Assembly (NCBI RefSeq): GCF_000614975.1
Contig: NZ_BALM01000001.1
Span: 310,001 to 374,000, forward strand
DNA: 64,000 nucleotides
Source of the DNA: Shewanella marina JCM 15074
GTDB lineage: Bacteria > Pseudomonadota > Gammaproteobacteria > Enterobacterales > Shewanellaceae
Direction: 5' to 3'
Position 1 is the stretch's first letter, and every line of letters starts with the position of its first letter. Of this stretch, positions 18,579 to 27,146 are shown one piece after another. Both the position numbers and the translations under genes were made by a program. Below the pieces are notes generated by a model. It was given only the letters and a program-made list of their open reading frames with translations. It did no database searches and was not told the origin of the DNA.

Positions 18579-20288
18579 TTATTCCTGTGCTTGACGTATT
18601 TGCTGATACAGATCGCGCCAGCCAATCACCCCAATAATATTATCAGTTGAATCTTGATAAACATAGACTTCACCGGTGCGAGTTGGTGCGAGTAAGCGAT
18701 AGACTTCACAGAGGGTCATATTATCACTGACCCCCTCTATTTTATGGTGTGATAATGAGGAGGCGTTATCATTATTGTGCATTGCCAGTTGTACCATTTC
18801 GATTTCATGCTGTTTATTGCGAAATAATACCGGACGGCCCTCTGCGCGCTTCATCACTTCAAGTAGCAACTGCGGCTGTTGATTCACCACCACAAAATTA
18901 CGATTCATCACGGCACGAACACCTATCTTTTGTAGTCCTAATTCCACTACTGGCACTTTGTATTCCAATCCCATAATGGTTAATTGCTGTAAAAATATGG
19001 GCTTAGTTTTAAAGGTTTGATAAGCCAGCAAGTAAGCAGGAATACTGACAAACATTGCAGGCAAGATAATCGAGGCATCATTGGTTAACTCAAGTAGCGC
19101 AACCAAAGCGGCAAGTGGTGCACTTAGACAAACTCCCATCATTGCGGTCATGCCTATTACGGTATATAAACCGATAAAAGGTGCGGTAGAGGGGAAAATA
19201 CTGGCGATTGCCATCGACAGAATCGCGCCAATGATCGCACCCAATCCATAAAGTGGGCCAATTAAGCCGCCGGGAACCCCTAAACCGATGGCGGCAATGG
19301 TGGCTATGGCTTTAGCGACCAGTAATCCGAGTAATAGTATTAAGCCCGGATTTTGACTTAATACATGGTCAATCGCTAAATCACTAGAACCCAGCGCTTG
19401 TGGGTAAATTAAGCCAATTAATGTAGTTACGATACCTGCGAGAAGTAAACGTTGGTACAAGGGTTTATGCTGATGGCGCGCGGTAACAAACAGTAAACCG
19501 TAATTAAAGGCCGCTGCAACGCAGCCTAAAATAAGGCCACCAACAGCGAGTAATGGGTAATGATCTAATGGGATATGGATAACTTGAATCGCTTCAAACT
19601 CATGCACATCACCAAAAAATAGACGGCTTGATAAGGTGCCACAAATAGCGGCAATCATAATCGGGAAAAAATAATGGATTTTGTACTCACGAAGGATCAC
19701 TTCAAATACAAAAATAACGGCGGCTAATGGAGCATTGTATATTGCCGCTATTCCCGCTGCTATACCACTGGCACACATAATGCGGACGCTGTTATTAGGC
19801 AGTTGAAAGCGCTCTGCTAGAATACTGGCACAAGCTGCACCTAAGTGAACTGCTGGACCTTCTTTACCTACTGAAAAATTGCCTGCTAATGCGAAGAAGG
19901 CTTGAAAGAATTGCGCAGGAATTGAAGCCAGTGGGATCTTGCCATAATAAATTTTTACTTTATGTAGTACATAAGCGATGCCCATACGTTTGTAACGTTT
20001 TGATCCCAGTTTTGCAAAAATCCAAATAAAAAAGGCACCAAAAAGCGGCAGTAGCACTCGCCAGTCATAACTTATCACCGTAAAATCGAGATTTGTGGTT
20101 TGAGTGGCGTTATTGGCCCATTCGATAAGCAACCGAAACAATACAATCACCGCTGAAGCCAACACCGAAAAGACCACTGCCAATAAGCATAATTGGACGG
20201 TGATCTTAGATTGCGAAAGTTGATCTTTGAGTCTGGTGCGCAAATAGGTTTTTATATTCGCTATTTTTGTTGTTATTGTTTGCTGCAC
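18579..20288 (-). CDS. ClC-family chloride channel/transporter with C-terminal CBS region
   Basis: The protein is an integral membrane ClC anion transporter of 569 residues with a GTG start at 20288. The N-terminal half is polytopic. It carries the gating motif as GKEGPAVHLGAA (lysine in place of the usual arginine) and the GVPGGLIGPLYGLG motif, while the GSGIP motif seen in ClcA is not evident. The C-terminal 130 or so residues, with VMNRNFVVVNQQPQ and IGVIGWRDLYQQIRQA, look like a CBS pair that could sense adenine nucleotides. It is closer to ClcB-type proteins than to ClcA. Its substrate cannot be fixed from sequence. Confidence 0.9.
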   Translation of the reverse strand: MQQTITTKIANIKTYLRTRLKDQLSQSKITVQLCLLAVVFSVLASAVIVLFRLLIEWANNATQTTNLDFTVISYDWRVLLPLFGAFFIWIFAKLGSKRYKRMGIAYVLHKVKIYYGKIPLASIPAQFFQAFFALAGNFSVGKEGPAVHLGAACASILAERFQLPNNSVRIMCASGIAAGIAAIYNAPLAAVIFVFEVILREYKIHYFFPIMIAAICGTLSSRLFFGDVHEFEAIQVIHIPLDHYPLLAVGGLILGCVAAAFNYGLLFVTARHQHKPLYQRLLLAGIVTTLIGLIYPQALGSSDLAIDHVLSQNPGLILLLGLLVAKAIATIAAIGLGVPGGLIGPLYGLGAIIGAILSMAIASIFPSTAPFIGLYTVIGMTAMMGVCLSAPLAALVALLELTNDASIILPAMFVSIPAYLLAYQTFKTKPIFLQQLTIMGLEYKVPVVELGLQKIGVRAVMNRNFVVVNQQPQLLLEVMKRAEGRPVLFRNKQHEIEMVQLAMHNNDNASSLSHHKIEGVSDNMTLCEVYRLLAPTRTGEVYVYQDSTDNIIGVIGWRDLYQQIRQAQE

Positions 20289-20369
20289 TTAAGCCCAACC
20301 TAATCCATGGCGGATACGTTAATTTAAATGTAAATGCTAAGTAATGAGTTATAAGGAATTGTTGCTATA

Positions 20370-21086
20370 ATGGCAAATTATCAGCGTTATACTGCGCGAC
20401 TGCAAGTACATCTCCAATATTTAAAACCTTACAGCTGGCTTTTTGCCGTGGCACTGATCATTGGTGGCCTAAGCAGTATTATGCTGTACAAGGGATGGCA
20501 ACAATTACAAACTAAGCCAGCAGTTACCGTGGTTGAGGTTAACCCTTTTGAAGCTGAAAACGACCAATTAAGAAAATTACTGGCTAAAAGAGAAGTCGCA
20601 TTAAGCGTATCGCGCCAAGCCAATGAACAGATGCAAAAATTATTTGCCGAAGAGATTGGTAAACAACAACAGTTAGCTCATGAACTCGGTTTTTATCGCA
20701 GCATTATGGCACCTGAAAATATTGTTAACGGTGTGGCAATACACGGAGTAGAATTAACTCAAGGATTATTACCGAATCAATATCAGCTAAAGTTGATTTT
20801 AACTCAGCTGAGTAAACAAAAATCGGCCATAAAAGGTCATGCTGAAATTGTATTGGTTGGTATTGAAAATAGCGCAGCTAAGCGTTATAAACTTGATGAA
20901 TTAATTGAGATTAAGAGCAAGTTTAGTTTTAAGTATTTTGAAAACATTGAGGCGGAGTTTGTGCTGCCAACAGATTTTACATTGAGTAAAGTTGAGATAG
21001 TGATCAAGGTGCCAGCAGGCCGAGGTAAGAAAGTCGGCATGACTGAACAAGTATTTAATGTGGCAGATATTCTGCGTAATACTTGA
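20370..21086 (+). CDS. Single-pass membrane protein with coiled coil (DUF6776-like)
   Basis: This 238-residue protein has no assigned function. It has one membrane segment near residues 24-43 (WLFAVALIIGGLSSIMLYKG). A predicted coiled coil follows (about 62-105, ENDQLRKLLAKREVALSV onward), then a beta-rich C-terminal domain (about 115-235) with repeated VELTQ and VEIVIK patterns, probably periplasmic. The arrangement resembles the DUF6776 proteins found next to erpA in Shewanella and related genera. It is 56 bp upstream of erpA on the same strand and may be co-transcribed with it. Confidence 0.8.
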   Translation: MANYQRYTARLQVHLQYLKPYSWLFAVALIIGGLSSIMLYKGWQQLQTKPAVTVVEVNPFEAENDQLRKLLAKREVALSVSRQANEQMQKLFAEEIGKQQQLAHELGFYRSIMAPENIVNGVAIHGVELTQGLLPNQYQLKLILTQLSKQKSAIKGHAEIVLVGIENSAAKRYKLDELIEIKSKFSFKYFENIEAEFVLPTDFTLSKVEIVIKVPAGRGKKVGMTEQVFNVADILRNT

Positions 21087-21142
21087 ACAAATTAGTCGGG
21101 TATTAGATAATCCACGGCATAAACTGATGTATAGAGGTAGTA

Positions 21143-21492
21143 ATGACAGAACAAGCCCAAGATGCTTTGCCAATTCACTTTACTGATGCGGCAGCAGAAA
21201 AAGTTAAAAGCTTGCTAGAAGAAGAACAGAATGATGCGCTTAAATTGCGTGTTTACGTAACAGGCGGTGGTTGTTCTGGTTTTCAGTATGGTTTTACTTT
21301 CGATGAGAAAGTTAACGAAGGTGACTTTACTGTTGAGAAACAAGGGGTGCAACTCGTTGTTGACCCTATGAGCTTACAGTATTTAGTGGGCGGTGAAGTG
21401 GATTACACTTCGGGCTTGAAGGTTCAAGATTCTTTGTGAAAAACCCTAATGCGACAACAACTTGTGGTTGTGGTGCGAGTTTTTCTATTTAA
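21143..21492 (+). CDS. erpA: Iron-sulfur cluster insertion protein ErpA, frameshifted near the 3' end
   Basis: ErpA is an A-type carrier that delivers 4Fe-4S clusters to apoproteins such as IspG/IspH and respiratory enzymes. The reading frame from 21143 matches the family through [20 protein letters not shown] and includes the first cluster cysteine C44 ([10 protein letters not shown]). It then departs to LKVQDSL and stops. The other frame gives [20 protein letters not shown] and SFSI, ending at 21492, with the C-x-C pair. One extra base near 21412-21415 (GGG to GGGG) repairs it to 116 residues (E. coli 114). As read, two cluster ligands would be lost. The gene is essential under aerobic growth in E. 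coli, so an error is likely. AGAGG precedes the ATG. Confidence 0.94.
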
Positions 21493-21518
21493 CTTTGCTA
21501 AGTGCAAATATCAACATC

Positions 21519-21547
21519 AAAAAAGCCGTCATTATGACGGCTTTTTT
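21519..21547. terminator. Bidirectional terminator after erpA
   Basis: AAAAAAGCCGTCA and TGACGGCTTTTTT form a perfect 13-bp stem with a 3-nt loop between convergent genes. Confidence 0.92.
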
Positions 21548-21582
21548 ATTGGCAAATTCTTTTATATCACTGATATTATTTA

Positions 21583-21990
21583 TTACTGCATAATATTTAA
21601 ATTAATATTGGGCTGGCAATAATGGCTGACTTTATGGCTGAAACTTACCCATAACGTGGCAATTGCCAAGGCAATAATCGCAACCAGTAATAATGGCTGA
21701 TGTAGCCAAGTTTGTTGCTGTAGGATCTCAAACCAAGGCTCTTGTTGTAAGCTGCTTGGATTAAGCCAAATAAGCGAAACAAAGCTGACTAACAGCAGTT
21801 GAGCGACCCCAAGTGCCTTTAGCATCATTAGACCGGCTTTTTGTTTGCCAAGTACGGCGATATTAATGAGGGCTAATAATAACCATAATAAAATACTTGA
21901 ACTCATGGCTAACCCAGCTACTGCAATAACGAAGTAAATGATGGCCAATATAAGCAAGCGTTTTGGTAATTTATTAGTGTCTGAACTCAT
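21583..21990 (-). CDS. Small multi-pass membrane protein of unknown function
   Basis: The product has 135 residues and is not recognised. It has about four hydrophobic segments (LLILAIIYFVIAVAGLAM, SILLWLLLALINIAVLG, ALGVAQLLLVSFVSLIWL and PLLLVAIIALAIATLWVSF) with short loops. It has no catalytic signature. It begins 19 bp after the DUF2750 gene on the same strand, so the two are probably co-transcribed. Confidence 0.72.
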   Translation of the reverse strand: MSSDTNKLPKRLLILAIIYFVIAVAGLAMSSSILLWLLLALINIAVLGKQKAGLMMLKALGVAQLLLVSFVSLIWLNPSSLQQEPWFEILQQQTWLHQPLLLVAIIALAIATLWVSFSHKVSHYCQPNINLNIMQ

Positions 21991-22009
21991 TAACTATAAC
22001 CTTTTTTAA

Positions 22010-22390
22010 TTAGTGACGAGTCTTAGGCGTTAAGCGCTGATCTAATTCAAATGGGGCAACAACAACGCCTAGGTCATCTTGGACTGGGAATACTGCAACG
22101 AATAACTCGTCATCTTCCATACCAGATACCCAACGCTCTTGCCATTCGCCTAGCTCAATCGCTAACGGCTCACAATCTTGCCAATCATCAACGGCCCATA
22201 ATGCAGCAGCTTCTTCGCTTGGCCACATTGGGATGCAATCTTCATCTTCAGTGGTTAGCATCACGCAACCATCGTTATCTTGTAGTGTCCAAATAACTTT
22301 ATTGGCTTTGATCTCTTCAACCATATGGTCGTAACGTGCTTCTGGAGTCATTGCGGTGATTTTGGCTAACATTTTTGCTGAATCGCTCAT
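22010..22390 (-). CDS. DUF2750 domain protein
   Basis: This is a 126-residue acidic soluble protein. The features are those I associate with DUF2750: an N-terminal MTPEARYDHMVEEIKANKVIW, a central WTLQDNDGCVMLTTEDED, and PMWPSEEAAALWAVDDW, a tryptophan-rich segment. No function is known for the family. It lies upstream of the small membrane protein at 21583. A strong hairpin at 22470-22506 isolates it from clcA. Confidence 0.85.
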   Translation of the reverse strand: MSDSAKMLAKITAMTPEARYDHMVEEIKANKVIWTLQDNDGCVMLTTEDEDCIPMWPSEEAAALWAVDDWQDCEPLAIELGEWQERWVSGMEDDELFVAVFPVQDDLGVVVAPFELDQRLTPKTRH

Positions 22391-22469
22391 GGGGTTTTAT
22401 CTCTAGATACAAAATAAATAGACTTAAGTGCTTACCTAAGTTTTGCTGGTGGGCAGTTTACCATCAATT

Positions 22470-22506
22470 AATAATCTGAGATAGCAGTTCGCTATCTCAG
22501 ATTATT
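22470..22506 (-). terminator. Terminator-like hairpin downstream of clcA
   Basis: A perfect 16-bp stem AATAATCTGAGATAGC / GCTATCTCAGATTATT with a 5-nt loop lies just after the clcA stop. The tail is A/T-rich rather than a clean T-run. Confidence 0.72.
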
Positions 22507-22513
22507 TGTGTGT

Positions 22514-23968
22514 CTAATTACCTGCTGGCGGTTGTGACTGCTGCATTTGAGCATCAACTTTGTCAGCTTCGACTTGAGCCTGTTGGGCTTTTTGTTTAGC
22601 AAGTGTTCTCGCCAATAATTGACTATAAATAGGTTTTCCGCCAAGAGCTTGAGCTGCCATTGTTGCACCCAAGGTGGTGATTAATAATGGCAAAATAAGA
22701 TCATAGTTATGGGTGAGTTCCATCACTAATAAAATACCCGTCACCGGTGCTCTTACTGTCGCTGCAAATAAAGCGCCCATACCTGCAATAGCAAACATGC
22801 CAGGATCAAGGTGCATTTGTGGGAACAGATCAGCACAAATAGTGCCAAAACAGGTTCCAAAGAGTGTGCCTAGCGCGAGCATTGGTGCAAATACGCCACC
22901 GGGTGCTCCGGAGCTAAAGCAGGCTAAAGTGGTCGCTAATCGTGCAAAGAAGAGTAAGAATAAAACCGATAAACTAAAGCTACCATGGGTGGCTAAAGGG
23001 ATTAAGTTAACGCCTTCACCTGTGAGTTTGGGTAATAACATCAACATTAAGCCAAAAAACGCACCAAGTAAGGCTCCTAGTTGGAGAAAACGTTTTTGTT
23101 CGTTGCGATGAAATAGGGCAAATGCGTCCATGGTAATGACAACCATACGATTAAAAGCCACGCCTATAATGCCAAAAATCATGCCCAATAATAGAAATAG
23201 TATTAATGAAGATAATGGTGCTGCATCATAAATCGGGACGGTAATCATGGCATCTTGGCCACGTAATACTCGGCAAGTGATGGTTGCCATAATTGCAGCA
23301 ATCATCACGGCTTTTATCGATACCAAGTTATATCTAAATTGTGGTCGCATCTCTTCAACCACAAACATAATACCTGCCAGCGGCGCATTAAATGCTGCGG
23401 CTAAACCTGCTGCGGCACCTGAAGCGACTAATGTGTGTTGGCCTTCTTTATCTTTAACGCGGAAAATATCATAGATCATTTTACCGACGCTACCGCCCAT
23501 TTGTACCGATGGACCTTCACGACCCAGTACCATTCCCGCACCAATCGTACCAATACCACCAAAAAATTTAACGGGAATAACGCGCCACCAGCGTACTGGG
23601 CGAACGTCATCTAGTGCGCCTTCGATTTCAGGAATACCAGAGCCAGAAGCTTCCGGTGCGAATCGATGCACCAGATAAAAACCGAAACAGGCGAGCAATG
23701 AGCTTGAAATAACGACACCAATGACGGTGATAAAGCCCACTCCACCTTGCGATGCGACAAAATCTTTACGTCCATCCAGTACCCAAGAGATGGCAATATC
23801 AAAATAGGTACATAACAATCCAGCTAAAATACCAATGAGGGCAGACAAAAAGATGATGATGACGGGGTTCTTATGAAATGATAAGAATCGACGCACAATC
23901 CGGGTCGGTTGTGTACGAAATGAGACCTTAGTTTGTTTCGGTTCAGTGATTTGGGCTTCACTATTCAT
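22514..23968 (-). CDS. clcA: H+/Cl- exchange transporter ClcA
   Basis: ClcA exchanges two chloride ions for one proton and supports extreme acid resistance in enteric bacteria. The 484-residue protein has the three selectivity motifs GSGIPEIEGAL, GREGPSVQMGG with the external gating glutamate, and GAPGGVFAPMLALG. The internal proton glutamate is in VVEEMRPQFRY, so it is an exchanger rather than a channel. A charged, glutamine-rich tail follows the last membrane helix (KQKAQQAQVEADKVDAQMQQ). It is the second ClC gene within 5 kb. Confidence 0.94.
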   Translation of the reverse strand: MNSEAQITEPKQTKVSFRTQPTRIVRRFLSFHKNPVIIIFLSALIGILAGLLCTYFDIAISWVLDGRKDFVASQGGVGFITVIGVVISSSLLACFGFYLVHRFAPEASGSGIPEIEGALDDVRPVRWWRVIPVKFFGGIGTIGAGMVLGREGPSVQMGGSVGKMIYDIFRVKDKEGQHTLVASGAAAGLAAAFNAPLAGIMFVVEEMRPQFRYNLVSIKAVMIAAIMATITCRVLRGQDAMITVPIYDAAPLSSLILFLLLGMIFGIIGVAFNRMVVITMDAFALFHRNEQKRFLQLGALLGAFFGLMLMLLPKLTGEGVNLIPLATHGSFSLSVLFLLFFARLATTLACFSSGAPGGVFAPMLALGTLFGTCFGTICADLFPQMHLDPGMFAIAGMGALFAATVRAPVTGILLVMELTHNYDLILPLLITTLGATMAAQALGGKPIYSQLLARTLAKQKAQQAQVEADKVDAQMQQSQPPAGN

Positions 23969-24383
23969 GGATTTTGGCTACTAATATTTGGGCTATTAAT
24001 TAATGCTCGCAACACTGATTTTTGATATCACTGTTGTGGCAAACATAAACTATATTCAAACTATTACGTTGGCGAATCGAGGTGAACAAAGAGAAAACAA
24101 TGCCAATATCGATACGCTAAGAATTGAACTTGCTGCTAGCCTCTGCATATAAAAGTATGTAGATGACTCGAACATGTCTAATTGTATCATTAAATTTAAA
24201 AGGTGTTGCGATATGTATCAGGTTAAATGGAATTTAATTAGTCAGTAATGAGCAAACAAGTAGTATAAAATCTGGACTGCAGCTAAGTAATGCTTTAGTA
24301 CTATTTCATGCTAATGCTCTATTTTACTGTTGAGGTTGTCGTTAAAATTAGTTAATTACCCTTAAATTAGCAAAGGAATGCTG
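23969..24383. other. Non-coding gap between clcA and the second prepilin
   Basis: This AT-rich stretch of about 415 bp lies between two divergent genes. It must hold both promoters, but I found no convincing motif, no RNA gene and no MITE copy. Confidence 0.4.
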
Positions 24384-24854
24384 ATGAAGTTACAACGAGG
24401 TTTTACTTTAATAGAGTTAGTTGTAGTGATCATTATTTTAGGTGTTTTGGCCGTTGTGGCGGCGCCAAAATTTCTAAATATAAAAGGTGATGCGCAGGCT
24501 GCAGTATTAAAAGGTTATGCTGGCGCGGTAAAATCTATGGCGAATTTAGCTCATTTGAAGTGGCAAATTGATGGACAAACTGAAGCCAATATTGTGACCG
24601 AAGATGGCGCAGTACTGGGCATGAGAAACGGTTTCCCAATGGTGACAGGCTATAATTCAGGGATCAGTGTATCAAGTGCTGTTGGTATAACTAAAGACAG
24701 TAGTTTAGCTTATAAATGGGAAGGCGATACAGCGACATGCCGAGGCATTCTTTGGTACCCCAAAGACAGTGATTCAAGTAAATGTTATTTACGTATTACC
24801 GAGGCATGTAACTTGAGTGATACCTTAAAAGTCGAAGTAGGTGATGAGTGTTAG
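24384..24854 (+). CDS. Type IV prepilin (MSHA-like)
   Basis: The precursor pilin has 156 residues from ATG 24384, which has AAAGGA 7 bases upstream; an in-frame ATG at 24378 is too close to that site. The prepilin leader MKLQRG ends at the glycine, and the mature chain starts [20 protein letters not shown], ready for PilD/TapT cleavage and methylation. The helix is nearly identical to that of the disrupted prepilin at 10319, while the globular domains differ. Cysteines TCRG, CYLRITEAC and GDEC lie near the end. No pilus assembly genes are nearby, so this is an orphan pilin or pseudopilin-like subunit. Confidence 0.9.
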   Translation: MKLQRGFTLIELVVVIIILGVLAVVAAPKFLNIKGDAQAAVLKGYAGAVKSMANLAHLKWQIDGQTEANIVTEDGAVLGMRNGFPMVTGYNSGISVSSAVGITKDSSLAYKWEGDTATCRGILWYPKDSDSSKCYLRITEACNLSDTLKVEVGDEC

Positions 24855-24897
24855 GTTTATCGGCTAACTTGGTTTAATTAATCGCGCCATTAACAGC

Positions 24898-24928
24898 AAG
24901 GGAGAGCATAATGCTCTCCCTTTTATTT
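24898..24928. terminator. Bidirectional terminator between the prepilin and aqpZ
   Basis: AAGGGAGAGCAT / ATGCTCTCCCTT forms a strong stem followed by TTATTTT on the plus strand. The flanking genes are convergent. Confidence 0.9.
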
Positions 24929-24934
24929 TGGACG

Positions 24935-25627
24935 TTATTTAGCTTTAAACGCTTTGTAGATTAGACCAGCAAGAATGGCACCAGCAAATGGGCCAACCCA
25001 GAATAACCATAGTTGTGATGTTGCCCAGTCGCCAACAAATAATGCTGGAGCGGTACTACGAGCAGGGTTAACTGAAGTATTAGTCACAGGAATACTGATT
25101 AAGTGAATTAGGGTTAGACCTAAACCAATTGCGATGGGTGCAAATCCCTTTGGTGCACGTTCATCTGTTGCGCCCAAAATAATCAGTACAAAGAACATAG
25201 TCATTACCACTTCACATACTGCTGCGGAGGTTAAGTCATATCCTCCTGGAGAGTGGGCGCCATAACCATTAGCGGCAAAGCCATTTGCAAGTGAAAAGTC
25301 AGCGTTACCAGAAGCAATAACGAATAAAATACCTGCGCCAATAATGCCACCAATAACTTGTGCAATCATATAAGGCAGTAATTCAGATGTTGGCATACGG
25401 CCAGAAACCCATACACCTAACGATACTGCTGGGTTTAAGTGACAGCCAGAGATATGACCAATAGCATATGCCATTGTAAGTACAGTTAAACCAAATGCTA
25501 ACGCTACGCCAGCAAAGCCAATTCCTAAATGTGGATAGGCAGCCGCTAATACAGCACTTCCACAACCGCCTAATACTAGCCAACAAGTACCCAGTCCTTC
25601 AGCGAGCATTTTTTGCATAAGATTCAT
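24935..25627 (-). CDS. aqpZ: Aquaporin AqpZ
   Basis: AqpZ is a tetrameric inner-membrane water channel. The 230-residue protein has six membrane helices and the two half-helix NPA motifs, [11 protein letters not shown] and [14 protein letters not shown]. The N-terminus [23 protein letters not shown] is typical of bacterial AqpZ. The alanine/serine and arginine after the second NPA (NPARS) indicate a water rather than glycerol selectivity filter. AGGA lies 8 bases before the ATG. Confidence 0.96.
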   Translation of the reverse strand: MNLMQKMLAEGLGTCWLVLGGCGSAVLAAAYPHLGIGFAGVALAFGLTVLTMAYAIGHISGCHLNPAVSLGVWVSGRMPTSELLPYMIAQVIGGIIGAGILFVIASGNADFSLANGFAANGYGAHSPGGYDLTSAAVCEVVMTMFFVLIILGATDERAPKGFAPIAIGLGLTLIHLISIPVTNTSVNPARSTAPALFVGDWATSQLWLFWVGPFAGAILAGLIYKAFKAK

Positions 25628-25777
25628 TTCAATTATCCTTTGAAGTGCGTCAAGATATTGGCGCTTTATGTGATAAGTGTCGCTTTTTATCTAAAAACTA
25701 TAGCCTTTGACAAGTAAAATATAGGTTTTAACGCTAAAAACTGGTTGATATGACTGTTTAATATACGTTACGCCTGA

Positions 25778-27079
25778 TTATTGAACGAGCTTAAACAGGC
25801 GTTGAGCAATATCGCTATTGGTCATATGACCGCTGAATTTATCGGCTTCAACACCATAAGCAAATACTTGTACATCAATTGCAGTGTGACCTTTTGTGGT
25901 CCAGCCCGTGAGAGTTGCTTGGTCAATTTTTGTTTTGATAAAGTGAGTGAGCAACTCTGGATCTGGCTCAGCACTTAGCTTAGTTAAGCTTGCCTGTGCA
26001 ATATCGGTTAATTTGATGCCAGTATTGTTGTGCCAAATTTGGTATGCATGGTCAGGTTGCTTTTGCATCATCTCTGCTAACGCTGCTGGCATCAATTTGA
26101 CCTGTTTTAATATCGGCCCCTGCCATAGATATTTATTTTGGCTACCGAGTGTTAATCCTCCGGTTGAATGATCAGCCGTCATCACCATTAATGTATTTGG
26201 ATGCTTATCAATATACTGTTTTACTTGGGTGACAGTAGCGGCTAAATCGTCCATTTCCGCCATCGCACAGCTAATATCATTACTGTGGCCACACCAATCA
26301 ATTTGACTGGCTTCAATGAGCAGTACAAAAGGTGTTTTTTCTTGAGTGAGCAACTGCAATGCTTTATGGGTCATTTGGTTTAATCGAGTTGGATGTTCAC
26401 TGCCTAGCGCAGGTGGTAGACCTTTTGCCGCAAATAAGCCTAATGCGGGTAAACGGGTAAATTTGTGTAGATCATTTATGTCGCTTTGATACTGGTAATC
26501 TAAGTTATTGAACTCTTGTACTAGGTTGCGATTTGGGCGAATAAAATATTGTTGCCCACCACCAAACATAAGGTCGGCAATTTGACGTCCTTTAACTGTG
26601 TTGTGGATATAACTATCAGCGATGTCATCATAATTACGGCGGCTTTCATTGTGGCTTAAAAAGCTGGCTGGTGTAGCATGATTAATTTGCGAGGTTACCA
26701 CCACTCCTGTATTAAAATGAGCTGCTTTCGCGTGCTCAAATAGGGTGGTTAAGTGCTGCTTTTCATGATCCATAGCGATAGCACCATTATAACTTTTTGT
26801 ACCTGTGGCAAGAGCAGTTGCTGCCGCGGCGCTATCGGTCACATAGGTATCATCATCGGGGTAGGTGCTCGCCATACCAGTGAGTAATTGATCAAAAATA
26901 GTGCTTTCGACAGTTTTAGTGGCGGGGTTATCTGCAAAATAACGATAAGCCGTTGTATAAGCTGGTCCCATGCCATCACCAATAATATAAATAATATTAG
27001 GGTGCTTTGTTTCAGCTGCAATTGCCATTGAGTTGATGCTTGATGTTAAGCATATTAATGCTGTGATTATCCATTTCAT
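25778..27079 (-). CDS. Alkaline phosphatase, exported
   Basis: The enzyme hydrolyses phosphomonoesters in the periplasm with two zincs and a serine nucleophile. I use ATG 27079, preceded by GGGAT, because it begins a clean signal peptide (MKWIITALICLTSSINSMAIAA); the longer frame to 27169 would overlap the receptor gene. Motifs are IIGDGMGPAYTTA, TDSAAAATALATGTKSYNG with the nucleophilic serine, DWCGHSND, and ADHSTGGLT near the C-terminus. The mature chain is of the E. coli PhoA superfamily and closer to the smaller Vibrio-type enzymes. It sits 67 bp downstream of a TonB receptor, with a hairpin between them. Confidence 0.92.
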   Translation of the reverse strand: MKWIITALICLTSSINSMAIAAETKHPNIIYIIGDGMGPAYTTAYRYFADNPATKTVESTIFDQLLTGMASTYPDDDTYVTDSAAAATALATGTKSYNGAIAMDHEKQHLTTLFEHAKAAHFNTGVVVTSQINHATPASFLSHNESRRNYDDIADSYIHNTVKGRQIADLMFGGGQQYFIRPNRNLVQEFNNLDYQYQSDINDLHKFTRLPALGLFAAKGLPPALGSEHPTRLNQMTHKALQLLTQEKTPFVLLIEASQIDWCGHSNDISCAMAEMDDLAATVTQVKQYIDKHPNTLMVMTADHSTGGLTLGSQNKYLWQGPILKQVKLMPAALAEMMQKQPDHAYQIWHNNTGIKLTDIAQASLTKLSAEPDPELLTHFIKTKIDQATLTGWTTKGHTAIDVQVFAYGVEADKFSGHMTNSDIAQRLFKLVQ

Positions 27080-27098
27080 TGATAGATCCCATATAAAT

Positions 27099-27124
27099 TT
27101 AAGCACCTCATTGGAGGTGCTTAA
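27099..27124 (-). terminator. Hairpin between the TonB receptor and alkaline phosphatase genes
   Basis: A perfect 11-bp stem TTAAGCACCTC / GAGGTGCTTAA with a 4-nt loop lies 20 bases upstream of the phosphatase ATG and 23 bases after the receptor stop. The trailing sequence is ATTTATAT, so it could be a partial terminator or an mRNA processing signal that sets different levels of the two proteins. Confidence 0.65.
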
Positions 27125-27146
27125 GTGCTGATATAAATTGAGGTAG

